A DNA stretch of 64,000 nucleotides, taken from assembly GCA_034620365.1 (NCBI GenBank), contig JAQGEQ010000180.1:108408-172407 (forward strand), given 5' to 3'. The DNA comes from Pegea sp. RAD2-039 (taxonomy: Eukaryota; Chordata; Thaliacea; Salpida; Salpidae). Both the position numbers and the translations under genes were made by a program. Each line of letters begins with the position of its first letter. Within the stretch, counting starts at the first letter, position 1. This document shows, piece by piece, positions 47,024 through 59,212 of the stretch. Under the pieces are notes generated by a model. The model saw only the letters and a list, made by a program, of their open reading frames with translations, had not been told where the DNA came from and did no database searches.

Positions 47024-50000
47024 TTAAACAATAATGCGAAAAAGAAGTCAAAAATAATAATTTTAAAAAGTTTCAGTAAAGCACCAAACCTTACATAAGA
47101 AAACTTTCATATTTTTCTTGAATGTCTTTTTTGATTTAAACTTAAAAGTTCATTTTAAAGTGTTTTCTTTTAACTCTTCAAAATTTAAAGGCTAAACGTC
47201 AAAAATATATGAACAAGAACCAATGAAATTCGATATTGTTGGTCGGACGTAAACTTGAATAAATAGCTTTTAAAATCATAAAACAAAATTTTACTTGTGA
47301 TAAAGAAATGTTTGATGTCTGCGAGATAAGTTTGTGCGTTTGCTAATTGTTCTTACTACCAGAAAAGTTTATGTTTTATAATCTAAGTTTAAATTTCGCC
47401 TCTTGTATTTGATGTTAATTATTTTGTTGGAATTAAAATAAAATTACGAAATCTTTGTAGTTCAATCAATTTTTCCATCAAGCAGCTATAGTCGAATATT
47501 TCAAGTCTTAATTGTTTTGTCTAGATCTTATAGGTTAGTTTAATTACACAATAGTTATTTAATTTTTTTATAGTATTTTATAAATTACAACAAGTTAAAT
47601 AAAGATAAAAATACTTTAACGCTGATTATGCAAACTTATTTTTACTACTCGTGGCGTGTATCATATTATTTAAATCACAATTTTACATATTGCATGTGAT
47701 TTAATAAAGTTCATTTTCATTTCATTGAGTAACAGTAGTGGATAGCGTTAAGCAAATGTAAAGTTTTTAAAGTCTGGAGAAACCTAAGTCGTTTAAAATG
47801 ATCTGTACTTGTGTCTGATGGGATCAGACTTAGATTTGATTGCCCTTAGATATCCATGTATTTTTGAGATGTTATCAATGATGCTCACTGTAAAGCACAA
47901 TCAGAACATTCCAGATTGTTATGATTGCTTAATAAAAAGTTTCACAACAACAATAGAAGCTTGATAATGTTATTTTAAAAATAGGATAAGAATTAGATGC
48001 GATTGTTTTTTGATGTCCATGTATTTTATATAGATGTCATCAATGATGCTCACCGTTAAATTAATCTTGAAATCAGAACGTTCCAGAAAAACAACAATAG
48101 AAGCTTGATAATATTCTTTATTAGGGTTCAAAAATAAAATATTTGAAAGTCTTAATAACAGTGATGAGAAATTAAAAAAATTTTTTTTTTATTTTTGTTA
48201 ATATCATTAGTCCTATAAAGCTTTTTGATAGAAAAAACTTTCAGATGATTACAAAAGTTATTTTGATAGTACAGCTAAAAGTACTCATTGCAAAACACAT
48301 TAATTATAGCTGTAGAAAAGGATGTGACAATTATACATTTAAATGATTAAAAACTAAGAAAGAAAAGATTTACAAATTGATACATAACTAAATAAAATGT
48401 TTATAAATGCTACTAAATTAAAATCAAAGTCTTTGTTAGACTTTTGCTATTTGCATTTTCACGATTAGTTTTCTAATAAAATTATAAAATAGAGACAGAA
48501 TTAATTCGATCAAATTGAATTAGAAACTGTAATAGAAGTTTTTTATCATCTTGAAACACATGAGATATCATGAAAAATAAAAACAAAATTGTCATTTGGA
48601 TGTTGTTGCTTATTCTTCATTAAGAGCTTTTATCAAAGTTGTTTATTAGTTCTGAAAACAAAACTTTTTGCTAAATCATATTTAAATTTCATTCAGTAAA
48701 AAGCAATTGTAAATATAAAGTTTATTTCATCGATTTGTTCAAACTTGATATTTAAAAAATCGACTAAAACACAAAACATTACATAGATATTAGTAAATTA
48801 CTTTTAACTATCTCCATCTACAATATCTCGCAGACAAACAAAAACTATCTTCTTGTAAGAAAATAGTAAAAAAAAATATTCTAATTTTAGAATTTTTACA
48901 AACGTTTTGAAGTGATTAACTAGAGTTACAAGCAATATTTCAAACATAAACTGTTTATATTAAATTATTGAGCCTACAATTTATTTGTTTAGTTTTTCCA
49001 AATTTTTATGGGAATTATTTTTTGTAAACTATAAATTTTGACAACATTAAAACTTAAAAATGAAAACTTAAAAAATTTATGAAAACTGATAAGTACCAAA
49101 TAGTAAAAACTTAATTTAGAATTGTTATCAATAAAAAAATGTTCTCGTTGTTTAAAATAAATCAAACCGGAAAAAAAAATTGAATTTTAAATTTTGAGTT
49201 TTGTCCGGACAAACACTAAACCGAAAGATATTAATAAATACAAACAAGTTTTATTTTAACAGAAGTTCAAGGCAAATAGACTATTTTGAAATCGGCAACT
49301 TGCCGATGACCTAAAATCAAATTCAAAATAATTCGAAAGTAAAAGATGCTAGTTATCACTGGTCAATGATTTCAATCCCAAACTTGTTAGCGTGGTGCAA
49401 CTTCTTGCTAAGTAATCTAAGAAGTATTATTGCAAGATAGCTTTTCATCAGTTTCCTATTTTGAAATCATGAACATGTCGGTAATCTAATTTAAACAATT
49501 GCTAGTTTCTTTCTTATATGAGTATTTTTTTACTATTACACAGAAAAATGTGCTTCGGGTCACTTTCACGGAGTTTCCAGTATTTTAAGCCGGTTGACAA
49601 TTAAAAAAGACTCAAATGATTATCATCTACTATAATGATTTTATAGTTTTGATTCTCAAGCTTATATAGGGCAACTACTACAAGTAAAGTTCCTGAATTT
49701 TCAATAGACAGAATATAAACTGTTTTTCTTTATCTTTTATAAACATCTAATACTCAAAATTTGAAGAAAGCATTTGAACACACCAAAAATAGAAATCATT
49801 TACAAGAGCTAGCCTTTTATCAAGTCTTTGCATTCACGTATATATGAAGGCAGTAAAATTATACTGATAATAAGTATACTGAATAGATAAACCACAAAAC
49901 TTCTTTGCAAAATAAAGCTTTCATTATGTGTTGAAATTGTGTATATAGTTTAAATTATTGATCAAAACTGAAGAAAGTAAAGTTTGTTTAAACGTAGAGA

Positions 50001-50045
50001 AGAATTCTCACAAATATCTTTTAGTTAGATGCTTATTTCATAAAA
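47024..50045. repeat. Spacer of block 2, duplicate of 824-3620
   Basis: No gene is seen. It follows block 1 almost base for base, apart from an additional 200 bases or so near 47620-47830 that recall the flank of other family members. No frame is conserved. Confidence 0.75.
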
Positions 50046-50416
50046 TTTTTTTTTGGTAATCAAGTAAAGCTTTTTTGAGACGCTTTCAAAGCTACCAAAT
50101 AATTTTGTCGCGTTTAATTTCATGTTTGATTCAAAAAGTAGGAGGTTACTCCTAATAGACACTTACCTTATTCAAATAGATAAAATTTAGAAGTCTTAGC
50201 TACGTTCATATAAACATTAATAAGTCTTTAAGCGAATGTTTGGCTATATCACTTGGGCAACTAAAGCATTTTTGACGCACTTTTAGAGCTACCTTTTAAG
50301 TTTGCTGCATTTAATTTTTTGTTTGATTGAAAAAAATATGAGGTTACTCCTAATAGACACTTACCTTATTCAAATAGATAAAATTTAGAAGTCTTATCTA
50401 CGTTCATATAAATATT
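50046..50416 (+). repeat. Two satellite monomers in block 2
   Basis: The first is the counterpart of the lone monomer in block 1; the second, starting at 50219 with AATAAGTCTTTAAGC, resembles the array at 61311 more closely. Both keep the AGGTTACTCC half-palindrome and CACTTACCTTATTCAAATAG. Confidence 0.8.
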
Positions 50417-51581
50417 ATTAAGTTTAGTTCATATATCTACTATTTCCATTTGTCGACTGAAATTAAATGATAAAGTTTCTTCAATCTTTTGCAGTTGGTT
50501 TGTGCAAATTTCAATCTGACTTCTAGCAGTATGGTAGAGTTCTTTAGCAATCTTTACTTCTTCAAAACTCTTGTCGTAATCTCCAACAGTTTTTTCTCTT
50601 TTATTAATTTTTGCTTGAATCGCTGAAATTGTTTTTATGATATCTTCAGTGGTTTCTTCGATATCAGGTCGCTCTTTAGACACTTGCCGAGCTTTAAGCT
50701 ACCTTTAAGCTACCTGCTTTAATAGAACAACATTCAACTTCTTGACTTACCAACTCAAACTTTTTTTTCAACTCTGCAAGTAAGGTCTTATGCTCATCAT
50801 ACTTACCTAAACAATAGTTTTGTTCAGATTTCAACATCTTTAATTGATCTGATAAAATGTTAAGTTCCTCAGAAAGGTTATCAACTATTTCATGTCGAGC
50901 TATTACAGTTTCTTCTATCGATCCACAATTTATTTTTCTTTCAGTTAATTCTAGTTTAGTTGCTTGTTGCTGTGAATTAACTCTGATTAATTCGTCCTTT
51001 TCTTTTTTCAATTCATACTCATAAAGCAAATTTTTTTCTTCTAATTCCTTCCAGTTCATTTCAATTGGCTTTTCCATCCACTCTAGTTTACTGATCTCTA
51101 ATCGAACTTTTTTCAGATTTTTTACAAGATCAACTTTAAGCATCTTCATTTGGTTCAAGGACTGCTTTTTCATGTTAGATTGACTTCGCAATTCATTTAT
51201 GCTAACTCTAACTTTTTCAAGACTGTTTTGATGAGTAATAATGTTTTTTCGATGTTCTTTAATGGCTTCTTCAAAGTCGTCGCCCAAAAAACTTGTTTTT
51301 GATGAATATTCGTTTGAATAAAACTTTCTTACATACACTTCATCACCTTCTGATGTTATAGCCTTCGTACACTTATCCCATTTCTGAACTTGAATGCAAT
51401 CAATAGCTTCATTCAAATCAGGAATTATGAGAACGTTTTCAATATGAGTCCAATCAATAAAACAATTCATCACATTTACATCAATTACTTTCAGCAAGTC
51501 CTAAACAGTCGAGTACTTTGGGTGAGTTGTTCTAAAGCGGTTGACATCATGTAGCTTTTCTCCAAACTTCACAATGTAAAT
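50365..51581 (-). pseudogene. SMC6-like hinge/coiled-coil fragment, disabled (block 2 copy)
   Basis: Same structure as the block 1 copy, but better preserved: 267 codons are open from MLKVIDVNVMNCFIDWTHIE to SIKAGSLKVA, with the intact stretches EEAIKEHRKNIITHQNSLEK and MNWKELEEKNLLYEYELKKE that carry stops in block 1. It has its own lesion, a TAG in place of Tyr (TVYDLL) at about 51500, and shares the frame break near 50690. The shared lesion predates the block duplication; the private ones follow it. Confidence 0.68.
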
Positions 51582-52014
51582 TGACACCGTTTATCCTGAT
51601 TCTTTTCTGGTTGATATCCTACGTATATTAGAATACCTACGTATCTTTATGCTTTTCACTTGAAAGCCAACAAAAGAACAATTATCTGTGTATGATTTCA
51701 TCTGAGGAGTCAGTCTGCCTCAACCACTAATTTATTTCTTTTTGTCGACATTCTCTGAGCTACTTGCAAGGCATGTCTTCATGAATTGTCGTAAATGATT
51801 TGATGATTAAAATGTTAACAAAGTATATTCAAAATCGGCATTTATATTAAACACCAATATAGCAAGTTTTAATAAACGAACTTATTTATTCACAAATTAT
51901 GTTGTTATTAATCAAACAATTTCTGGTAGAGTTTAAGGAAAGGAATTGTGTAACTTAGAAGATGTGAATTAAAAGTTCCTATCCTTAATCTGGTCAACAA
52001 ACAAGATGATGTGT
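51582..52014. other. Upstream flank of the SMC6-like pseudogene (block 2)
   Basis: Counterpart of 4959-5384, with a few substitutions. No gene seen. Confidence 0.4.
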
Positions 52015-52258
52015 AAAATTGGACATTTGAATAAAATAAATTTGTACATTTGAATAAAATAAATTTGTGCATTTGAATAAAATAAATTTTTACATTTGAA
52101 TAAAATAAATTTGTACATTCGAATAAAATAAATTTGTACATTTGAATAAAATAAAATTGTACATTTGAATAAAATAAATTTGTGCATCTGAATAAAATAA
52201 AAATTGTACATTTAAATAAAAGAAAATTGTACATTTGAATAAAAAAAAATTGTACATT
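52015..52258 (+). repeat. A+T-rich minisatellite, block 2, about 10 copies
   Basis: The same unit as at 5385, expanded by about three copies. Because unit length varies between 22 and 24 bases, the minus-strand frames through it stay open by chance. Confidence 0.85.
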
Positions 52259-52352
52259 TGGTAAGTGTCTATCAGGAGTCCCTCCTATTTTTGTCAATCA
52301 AACAAAAAATTATACGCGACAGAATTTTTTGATAGCTTTGAATGCGCATCTA
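52257..52352 (-). repeat. Inverted partial satellite monomer, block 2
   Basis: Counterpart of 5545-5645. The TATTTGAATAAGG link seen in block 1 is deleted here, and the minisatellite joins directly to GGTAAGTGTCTATCAGGAG. Confidence 0.7.
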
Positions 52353-53773
52353 CAGCTGGTGGAATTACAGAGAAACATCTGTTTGTGTAAGTTCAGGGGT
52401 ATGTTCATTAAATTCATCCAATAGAAGCAGATGCTGCTCATACTACCGAATAAAAAAGTGACTTAGTAATGGAATGAATGAGGGCTAGCAGAAAAAACAA
52501 TTATTGCTTCCGAAAAGATAAATCGAAGGGGAGAAGCAAGAAGAAAGTCGATCCCAAACATGTAAGTTGAACTTATTTTTGTTAAAATCAAACTGATACT
52601 TTATTTTTCATGTTCAGTACTTGCTAGAAGAAATGAACCGTTTGTTAAGCGGTGAGTTTCCCAAACACCTTATTAGTAATTTATTGTTACTGTTGCTGGT
52701 AATATTAGTCAATATATGAATACTTCCCTGATCAAACCATCACTGTGTTTTGCTGCAGTGACATTTTTGACGAGCAAACCTTTCTTTTAGTTTTTGTACA
52801 TACAACTGCTTCAGCGTTGCTTCTGTTTTTACATAAATTTGACAGCACTAAAAGTACCCATTGTGGGTGGCGCGCTTAACAAGATGAATTGTAAACTTCC
52901 ATTTACTTTTACCTTAGTTTTGTTTAATATTATTTATTCAACCAAGTGGTTGTAATCTGTAAGTTTGCTGCCAGGAATTTCAATTAATATTCAGATAGCT
53001 TCACAAAACTAATGCTGCAATAGTAGCCAGTAACTTAAAAATTAAACGTCTACAATTAGATCTAAAACTTACTACCATAATTCATAAACATCGTCTAGCG
53101 GAAAGTAAAAAAACATATATTCAAAAAGCTGAAGAAAACTTTTACAATTTCAAAGAAATTATTTTTAGCTTTTTGCCAAAATATAACTATGCTCATAAGG
53201 CTTTATGTTATATCAGTAAAATATCGATTTATATAAACAGAAAAAGCAAAGAAATCACTTTATAGGATTTTACAAAATTATTAATAATAAAACTGTCTCT
53301 TTATCAGTTATTAAATTGAAAAAATATTATTGAAATGACTACAGTTTGAACAAGCTGATTGAATAAGTAACAAGTCTGTTTTCATGATTTTTATTTCGAT
53401 TGATTTGGTTTACATCTGCAAGACTATAAATATATGAACAGCCCAAAGATGAAAGCATATGTGTTGAAGACTCTTATTATATTGAAAGTTCTATTTTTTA
53501 CTTTATCGTTTGTTTGCCATTTTTGTACTGAACATGTTTTAGTTATTTGATGTAACTTTATAATTTTTATTTATTATTTAAGTTAACAAAGATATTACTA
53601 CTTCTTAAATGAACCTAAATCTTAATGCCTGGTGTAGGTTGTAAAGTAGAACATTCTCAGAACATTTTGTGATTAGTAAATGTACTATGTGATGATACTT
53701 TTTATCTAATAAATAATTTAACTACAGACTTATTTTTAGCAGATCCTGATTTTGTAGATTAATCAGCAAGAAA
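52353..53773. other. 5' flank of family member 5
   Basis: Near-identical counterpart of 5646-7066. No gene seen; presumed to hold the promoter. Confidence 0.5.
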
Positions 53774-55144
53774 ATGAACAATTTTGAAATGAATAAATAT
53801 TCTGAATGTGTGAAAGTTCTAGACGTTGGAGGAAAAACGTCTTTCATATTGCAAGGCAGTCTATTTGATTACATTTTTACAAACCCGGAAGGAAATGAGC
53901 TTATAGAACTTCACACTAAGTACCAAGATAAAGATATTTCTGTTGATGGATTTGATTGTTTTTCTGATTTACATGTGAAAGATAATATTTTGTCCGCAGG
54001 TTTCGTTTACTGGACATACAAAGAAAGTGGACTAGTGAAACTTTACAAATTGAAAGATTTTAAAGTCAGCAGTAACTCATGTGTTTTTAATGTACTTAGA
54101 ATATTCTTTCAAATAGGAACAAAGTTTTCTTTCAAAAAGGACAAATCTGTAGAAAGCCATTTTGTTGCTTTAGAATTATTGAAACATTGTCTGTTGATTG
54201 CTGAAAAATTCAAACCAACTAAAACCGTAATGAAATACAAATTATCAGCATTCTCATTTTTTATAGTGCAGATCTTGGATGTATTCAGCAATACGTACGG
54301 AACTAAACTCTGCAAACAAACCAAAAAACTTAATGATTTGATCACCAGATTGTCTTTGCTATCTGGTAGATCTAACAATGTGAAGCTATCAACAAATATA
54401 AACAATCAGAGGGTTAAAGAATTTTTGTCGTTTTTGGATGTCTTTTCTTTCTCACTGACGGAGTCATGTACCACTCTGTTTTGTGAAGAACTTACTATAT
54501 TAAAGTATAACCGATATTTAATGAGAGTTAGTGCATTTGTAAGCTCCTGCGATGTGATGTTTTTCATTCAATCTTCAATAGCAGGGCAGTACCATGTTTT
54601 TGGGCAAACAATTGCTTCAAATATCGTACGAAAATGTTTAAAAGGAATTAAGGAAAATTTCTTTAAAACTTTTTTTATTGATTCAATTGTAGTTGTTTTG
54701 TTCAGTTTTAATTTGTTGATATCATTAGCTTGCCTTATGAAGTTTTCAAAGATAAGAAAATATTCTAACCGCCTCCAAGCTGGTTGGTACTTGTGTCAAG
54801 AGTTTTATAGAATTTTTAATTATACTACTCTGCTAAAAATTATTCAAAGAGATGTTTCAGAGAAAAGGGAATTTTTTATGAGTAAAATAAAAAATAAAGA
54901 AAAAAGGAAAGCTAGAAAAATGTTTGCTAAAAATCAAGAAAACGACAAGGGTGAAAAGTTTATTTGTAGATTTAAGAGCCTATTGGCCGAATTATTGTAT
55001 ATAAATAAAAATTGTAAAGACCGTATAGACTGTAGAAAGATGAAATCTATTTTAAAAACAGCCACAAAAATATTCATAAAGTTGTTTTCCTCTTTTCAAA
55101 ATAGTTATGCCTGCAAGTTAAGTGAAGCATCAATGCGAAAATGA
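53774..55144 (+). CDS. Member 5 of the unrecognised gene family, 456 aa, intact and intronless
   Basis: This frame is almost identical to member 2. It starts at the same ATG (MNNFEMNKYSECVKVLDVGG) and reads through the same features: the KFSFKKDKSVESHF box, the LSLLSGRSNNVKLS stretch, the hydrophobic VVVLFSFNLLISLACLMKFS and the Lys-rich tail. At its end NSYAC is followed by nine more residues (KLSEASMRK), because three bases lost in member 2 are present here. The two intact members are the last genes of their blocks, and both have kept 440 or more codons open while the SMC6-like sequence beside them decayed; this suggests selection, though the duplication may just be young. Function unknown. 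Confidence 0.75.
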   Translation: MNNFEMNKYSECVKVLDVGGKTSFILQGSLFDYIFTNPEGNELIELHTKYQDKDISVDGFDCFSDLHVKDNILSAGFVYWTYKESGLVKLYKLKDFKVSSNSCVFNVLRIFFQIGTKFSFKKDKSVESHFVALELLKHCLLIAEKFKPTKTVMKYKLSAFSFFIVQILDVFSNTYGTKLCKQTKKLNDLITRLSLLSGRSNNVKLSTNINNQRVKEFLSFLDVFSFSLTESCTTLFCEELTILKYNRYLMRVSAFVSSCDVMFFIQSSIAGQYHVFGQTIASNIVRKCLKGIKENFFKTFFIDSIVVVLFSFNLLISLACLMKFSKIRKYSNRLQAGWYLCQEFYRIFNYTTLLKIIQRDVSEKREFFMSKIKNKEKRKARKMFAKNQENDKGEKFICRFKSLLAELLYINKNCKDRIDCRKMKSILKTATKIFIKLFSSFQNSYACKLSEASMRK

Positions 55145-57099
55145 AGTCGAGAATAAGAATTGTAAAAATATCAGTCAGGCACTGAAACCTTACATAAGAA
55201 AACTTTCTTTTTTTATTTAACGAAAATTTTCATTTAAACTTAAACATTCATTTTAAATTGTTTTCTTCTAGAATAATAACTCTTGAAAAGTTAAAGGCTA
55301 AACGTCAAAGATATATGAGCAAGAAGCAGAGACATCAGATAATGTTGGTCGGATGTAATTCTAAATAATAAGTTTGTATAATGACAAAATAAAATTTTAC
55401 TTTTGATAAAGTAAAGTTTGATATCTGTGATATTTGTTTGTGCGTTTGCTAATTATTTTTACTAACCAGAAAAATTTATGTTTCATAATCTAAGTTTAAA
55501 TTTCGCCTCTTATATTTGATGTTTAATTTTTTCTGTTTGAATTCAAATAAAATCATGAAATCTTTGTGCCTTAATCAGTTTTCTTATCAAGCAGATATAG
55601 CCGAATCTTTCAAGTTTCATTTGTTTTAGTGAAGATTGTATAGGCTAGTTGAAAGACACCATAGTTAATATTTTAAATCAATGTTTAAGTTATAGTACAC
55701 AAGTCATTTACACATTGCATGTGATTTAGTAAAGTTTATTATTTCTGACAATTTTGTAAGAAGGTAATAACATTAAAAAATCATTAGATTATATGAGTTT
55801 TATGAAAGCTTCTGATATTGTATTAAAGCCATGAAAATCTGTTTGTTTTATTCTCTTCAATAATTTGATTATTTACTTCCATTGAATTTTTTGATTTTTA
55901 TTTAGGTGCTCATATTGAGTAACAGTAGTTAAGCTTAAATGTAAATTGAACAAAAAATGTTTTGTAACGTTTGTACTAGTAGATAACGTTAACCAACTAC
56001 AAAGTTCTTAAAGTTGGGAAACAAACCCAAATCCTTTGAAAATGATCTGTACTTGTCTCTGAAAGGATAAGACTTAGATGCGATTGGTTTTTGATGTCCA
56101 TGTATTTTTGAGATGTTATCAATAATGCTAACTTTGAAATCAGAACATTCCAGATTGCTATGATTGCTTAATATAAAGTTTCACAACCACAATAGAAGCT
56201 TGATAATATTTAAAAAAAATTTGTTACATTAAACTATTTGGAAAGTTTAAATAAAGTGGTGAGAAATTTAAAATCTTCAAAAAAAGCTTTTTTCTAACCA
56301 AAGTCTATCAATCAATAACTTTTAATCTTTTAGTTACGCGTTTGATAATCTATGAAATTCTTGTTTCTTTTGATTAAGTTAGCAAAGTAGAAGCTAGAAT
56401 TGTTTTAAAATATTTTGTTTCTATTTATTTAAAAAAAAATTACAGTTTTCAGCTGCTTTAAACTCTGTTTTTCTTGGTTGTGAATAACACAAACTTTGTG
56501 ATGTTGTGGTAATTAGCAGCTGATTAGTTTGTAAAATTTAATCAATGATAAAGAAAATATGCTTTAAATTTCATGATAGCAAAACTGAGCTGATTATTTC
56601 TCAGTGGAAATTAAACAGCACAAAAGTTTTCAAAAATTTACTGAAGCAATATAAGCAATTATACTTTCATAATAGCTTTTTCAGATAACCATGTTGTAGT
56701 GAAATTTCACATCGATTTATGCATACCACGCATGCAACCAAGCTAGTTAAAGGTGGAAACTGCTGTAGAAATCTATGCAGTGTATTTATTGAATGATCAT
56801 CCAAAACTTATGAATTGTATGATGATGGTATAAAGTATTCGAACAAAATATCTTTTAGGTAAATTAGTATAATGACATCATGTTAAATAAGTATAAGATC
56901 ACAAGCTACTTTAATAAGTGGCGTCACTTTACCTGTAGTCAGACAGTTTAAATATATCTGAACTTATTCGTTTTATCTAAAAGTGCCTATAAGTCTGTGA
57001 AGGTTTTGAACTGTTTACTTTAAACATAATTATTTGCCGAATTCTTAACCGTCTGATATAAATTTACAAAGTACAAGATAAAAATAGACTTTTAATTTA
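55145..57099. other. 3' flank of member 5 and intergenic DNA
   Basis: As far as about 55760 it matches the flank of member 2; 56000-56210 matches 47760-47970 (landmark ATGTCCATGTATTTTTGAGA). After 56220 I recognise nothing except a scrap near 56700-56760 of more balanced composition. Confidence 0.45.
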
Positions 57100-58000
57100 A
57101 TCTAAACTTTCTTTTGATAGCGTATTTCCAAAAAATTAATATCTAAGTGAAAGATATTTGTGAAAGTTCGTCTCTACCTTTAACCAAACTTTACATTCTT
57201 CAGTTTTGATCAATAATTTCAACTCTACACATATTCTCAAAACTTAATGAAAACTTTATTTTGCAATTAAATTGTTTGGTTTAGTTATACTTATTACCTT
57301 GTGGTAGAACTATAGAATGTACTTATTAGCTGTATATATTTACTACTTCCATATATACGTGAATAAAAAGACTTTATGAAAAGCTAGTTCTTGTAAATGA
57401 TTTTTGCTTCTTGTATCTTCCAAAGGCTTAAGAACTTAAATTAGTGTTAAAAATATTTGCCAAACGGCTCATAAATCTTACCATACTGCTGGTCTACTAG
57501 TTTATTTGTAATCTGAGATAAAGATCAAATAAAAGTTTTTTCTGATAAAACTTATTTATAAATTATAGCAACTCTCATATTCTATCAATCTATTATATAG
57601 TTTTAATTTACTTTAGTTTCTAAAAAAAACTTTTCTGCAATTTCAACTTAATATTAATTTGCTATTTACTACAGCTATTGTCCAAAATGAATTCATTATT
57701 TTATAAATAAACATGAATAAATACGAATACTTCAAATACTAAATTACATGGTGACAAAAGATAAAGAGAAAAGAGTTTAAATTCTGTCGACTATTCATTA
57801 TTCATTAACTGAAGTAGTTGCCCTACATAAGCTTGAGAATCAAAACTATTAAATCATTACAGTAGATGATAGTCATTTAAGTTTTTTTAACATATTTCGA
57901 TATTCAATCGGCTTAAAGGACTAGAAATTCTTTGAAAGTGGTCTGGAAGCACACTTGTCCGTGAAAAAGTCAAAAGTTACTTATATAAAAAAGAAAGATG
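57100..58000 (-). repeat. Inverted, diverged copy of the spacer part 3100-3620
   Basis: Reverse complement matches are clear at 57180-57400 (TTCAGTTTTGATCAATAATT; GCTAGTTCTTGTAAATGATT) and 57810-57960 (CCCTACATAAGCTTGAGAAT; GGCTTAAAG; TCCGTGAAA). Divergence is higher than between blocks 1 and 2, so this inversion is older. Confidence 0.7.
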
Positions 58001-58888
58001 ACAACAGTGAGACATTTAAAATAACCTTTCATCTCAAACTATACAAACCTGGGTTTGCTTAATTTGTATGGAAGTGAGCCAAAATTAATCCTAAAGTTGA
58101 CTGGTATTGTTCTTCTTTAGCGGTTCTTTCTGCTCTGTTTGCTAATTACAGTTCAAAGTGTTGCATTATTATTACCAGTATTATATTTGAATTAAACAAG
58201 AACAATTAAAAAGTTTAAATAGTCTTAAATTAGCTACACCAAATTTTAATTTGATGGATATAAAAGAAAGATGCTACAAACTTTTTCTGCATTTGAGAAA
58301 GTATAAATGATTTCAACAAAGATTACAGTATAAATTTTATAGCTAGAAACTCATGAATAAATGCTATTTATAACTTCAGGTAGTTTAACAGTATTTATTT
58401 TAAAAAGATCCAATCAGCTTTTCTAAGTGAAAATAGGTTTTCGTTTTACGTGTTACTTCAATTTGCAGTAATAACAGTTTTAGTGAAAAGACAGACAACG
58501 TTTTTTTTCCTGAAAAAGTATATATGCCTTTGTGATTGTTGTCTTATGATTTTACACAATTTCACATCGGACTTGTTGTCGTCTGAGTTTGTAGTACAGC
58601 ATTTCAATTTAAAATGTAAAATAAAGGTTTTAGAAAACTTTACAGATTTATTGACTGCATTAAGTGAATCACCTCTCTATTAAAGTGAAGTATTTGTAGG
58701 TACCAACCTTGATTTCAATAAATTTTCAGAATAGGTTATATATAAAAGTAACAATTTAAAAATTACAAAATTCTTACAAAATTAAAGCAAGAAGTCATGG
58801 AAATTAGTTGAGTAATGTATATTCAATTGATGTTAATAATGCTTTTAAATGCTGGTGCACAATGTTAACCAATGAAAACATCTAGAAA
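58001..58888. other. Intergenic, nothing firm
   Basis: A 77-codon frame at 58450-58683 has no ATG at its beginning and no recognisable content. Otherwise A+T-rich. Confidence 0.35.
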
Positions 58889-59212
58889 TTGAGAAAGATG
58901 AAATTTTTGCAAATTCAGGCAGTATTTGTAATCCACAACAAGCAAAACTTCAATTCAAATCAAATTAAATTTGAATTTTCAAAGAGACGGAAATATGTTT
59001 TGAGTGACATGAAAAACATAGAAGACAACGAAGCCAGAATGAATAAATATAATCAAGCAAAACTGAAGAACAAAGCTATAATGGAAGATTTACTCCGTAT
59101 AAAACAAGTTTTTGAAGCTACTTCAGAATCTCAAAAGATGATATCTATTTTGACTACAGCCTCAGAAATATTCAAAAATATGTGTTCTCTTTTTGAAAAT
59201 AGTTATGCCTAA
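58889..59212 (+). pseudogene. Member 6 of the unrecognised gene family, C-terminal remnant
   Basis: The last 70 codons match the family's tail: an MNKYNQAKLKNKAIMEDLLR stretch, then SQKMISILTTASEIFKN and SLFENSYA before the stop. The sequence upstream is not recognisably family-like, so at least four fifths of the gene is missing. The flank after it again matches the flanks of the other members. Confidence 0.75.

Noticed and set aside
51908..52297. Open frames with FILFKCTNLFYSN-type repeats over the minisatellite (also 5340-5642)
   Set aside because: They are translations of a 22-24-bp A+T-rich minisatellite with variable unit number; no start context and no conservation outside the repeat.
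58450..58683. 77-codon frame
   Set aside because: No ATG at the start, no conserved counterpart in the other blocks, ordinary composition for this DNA.
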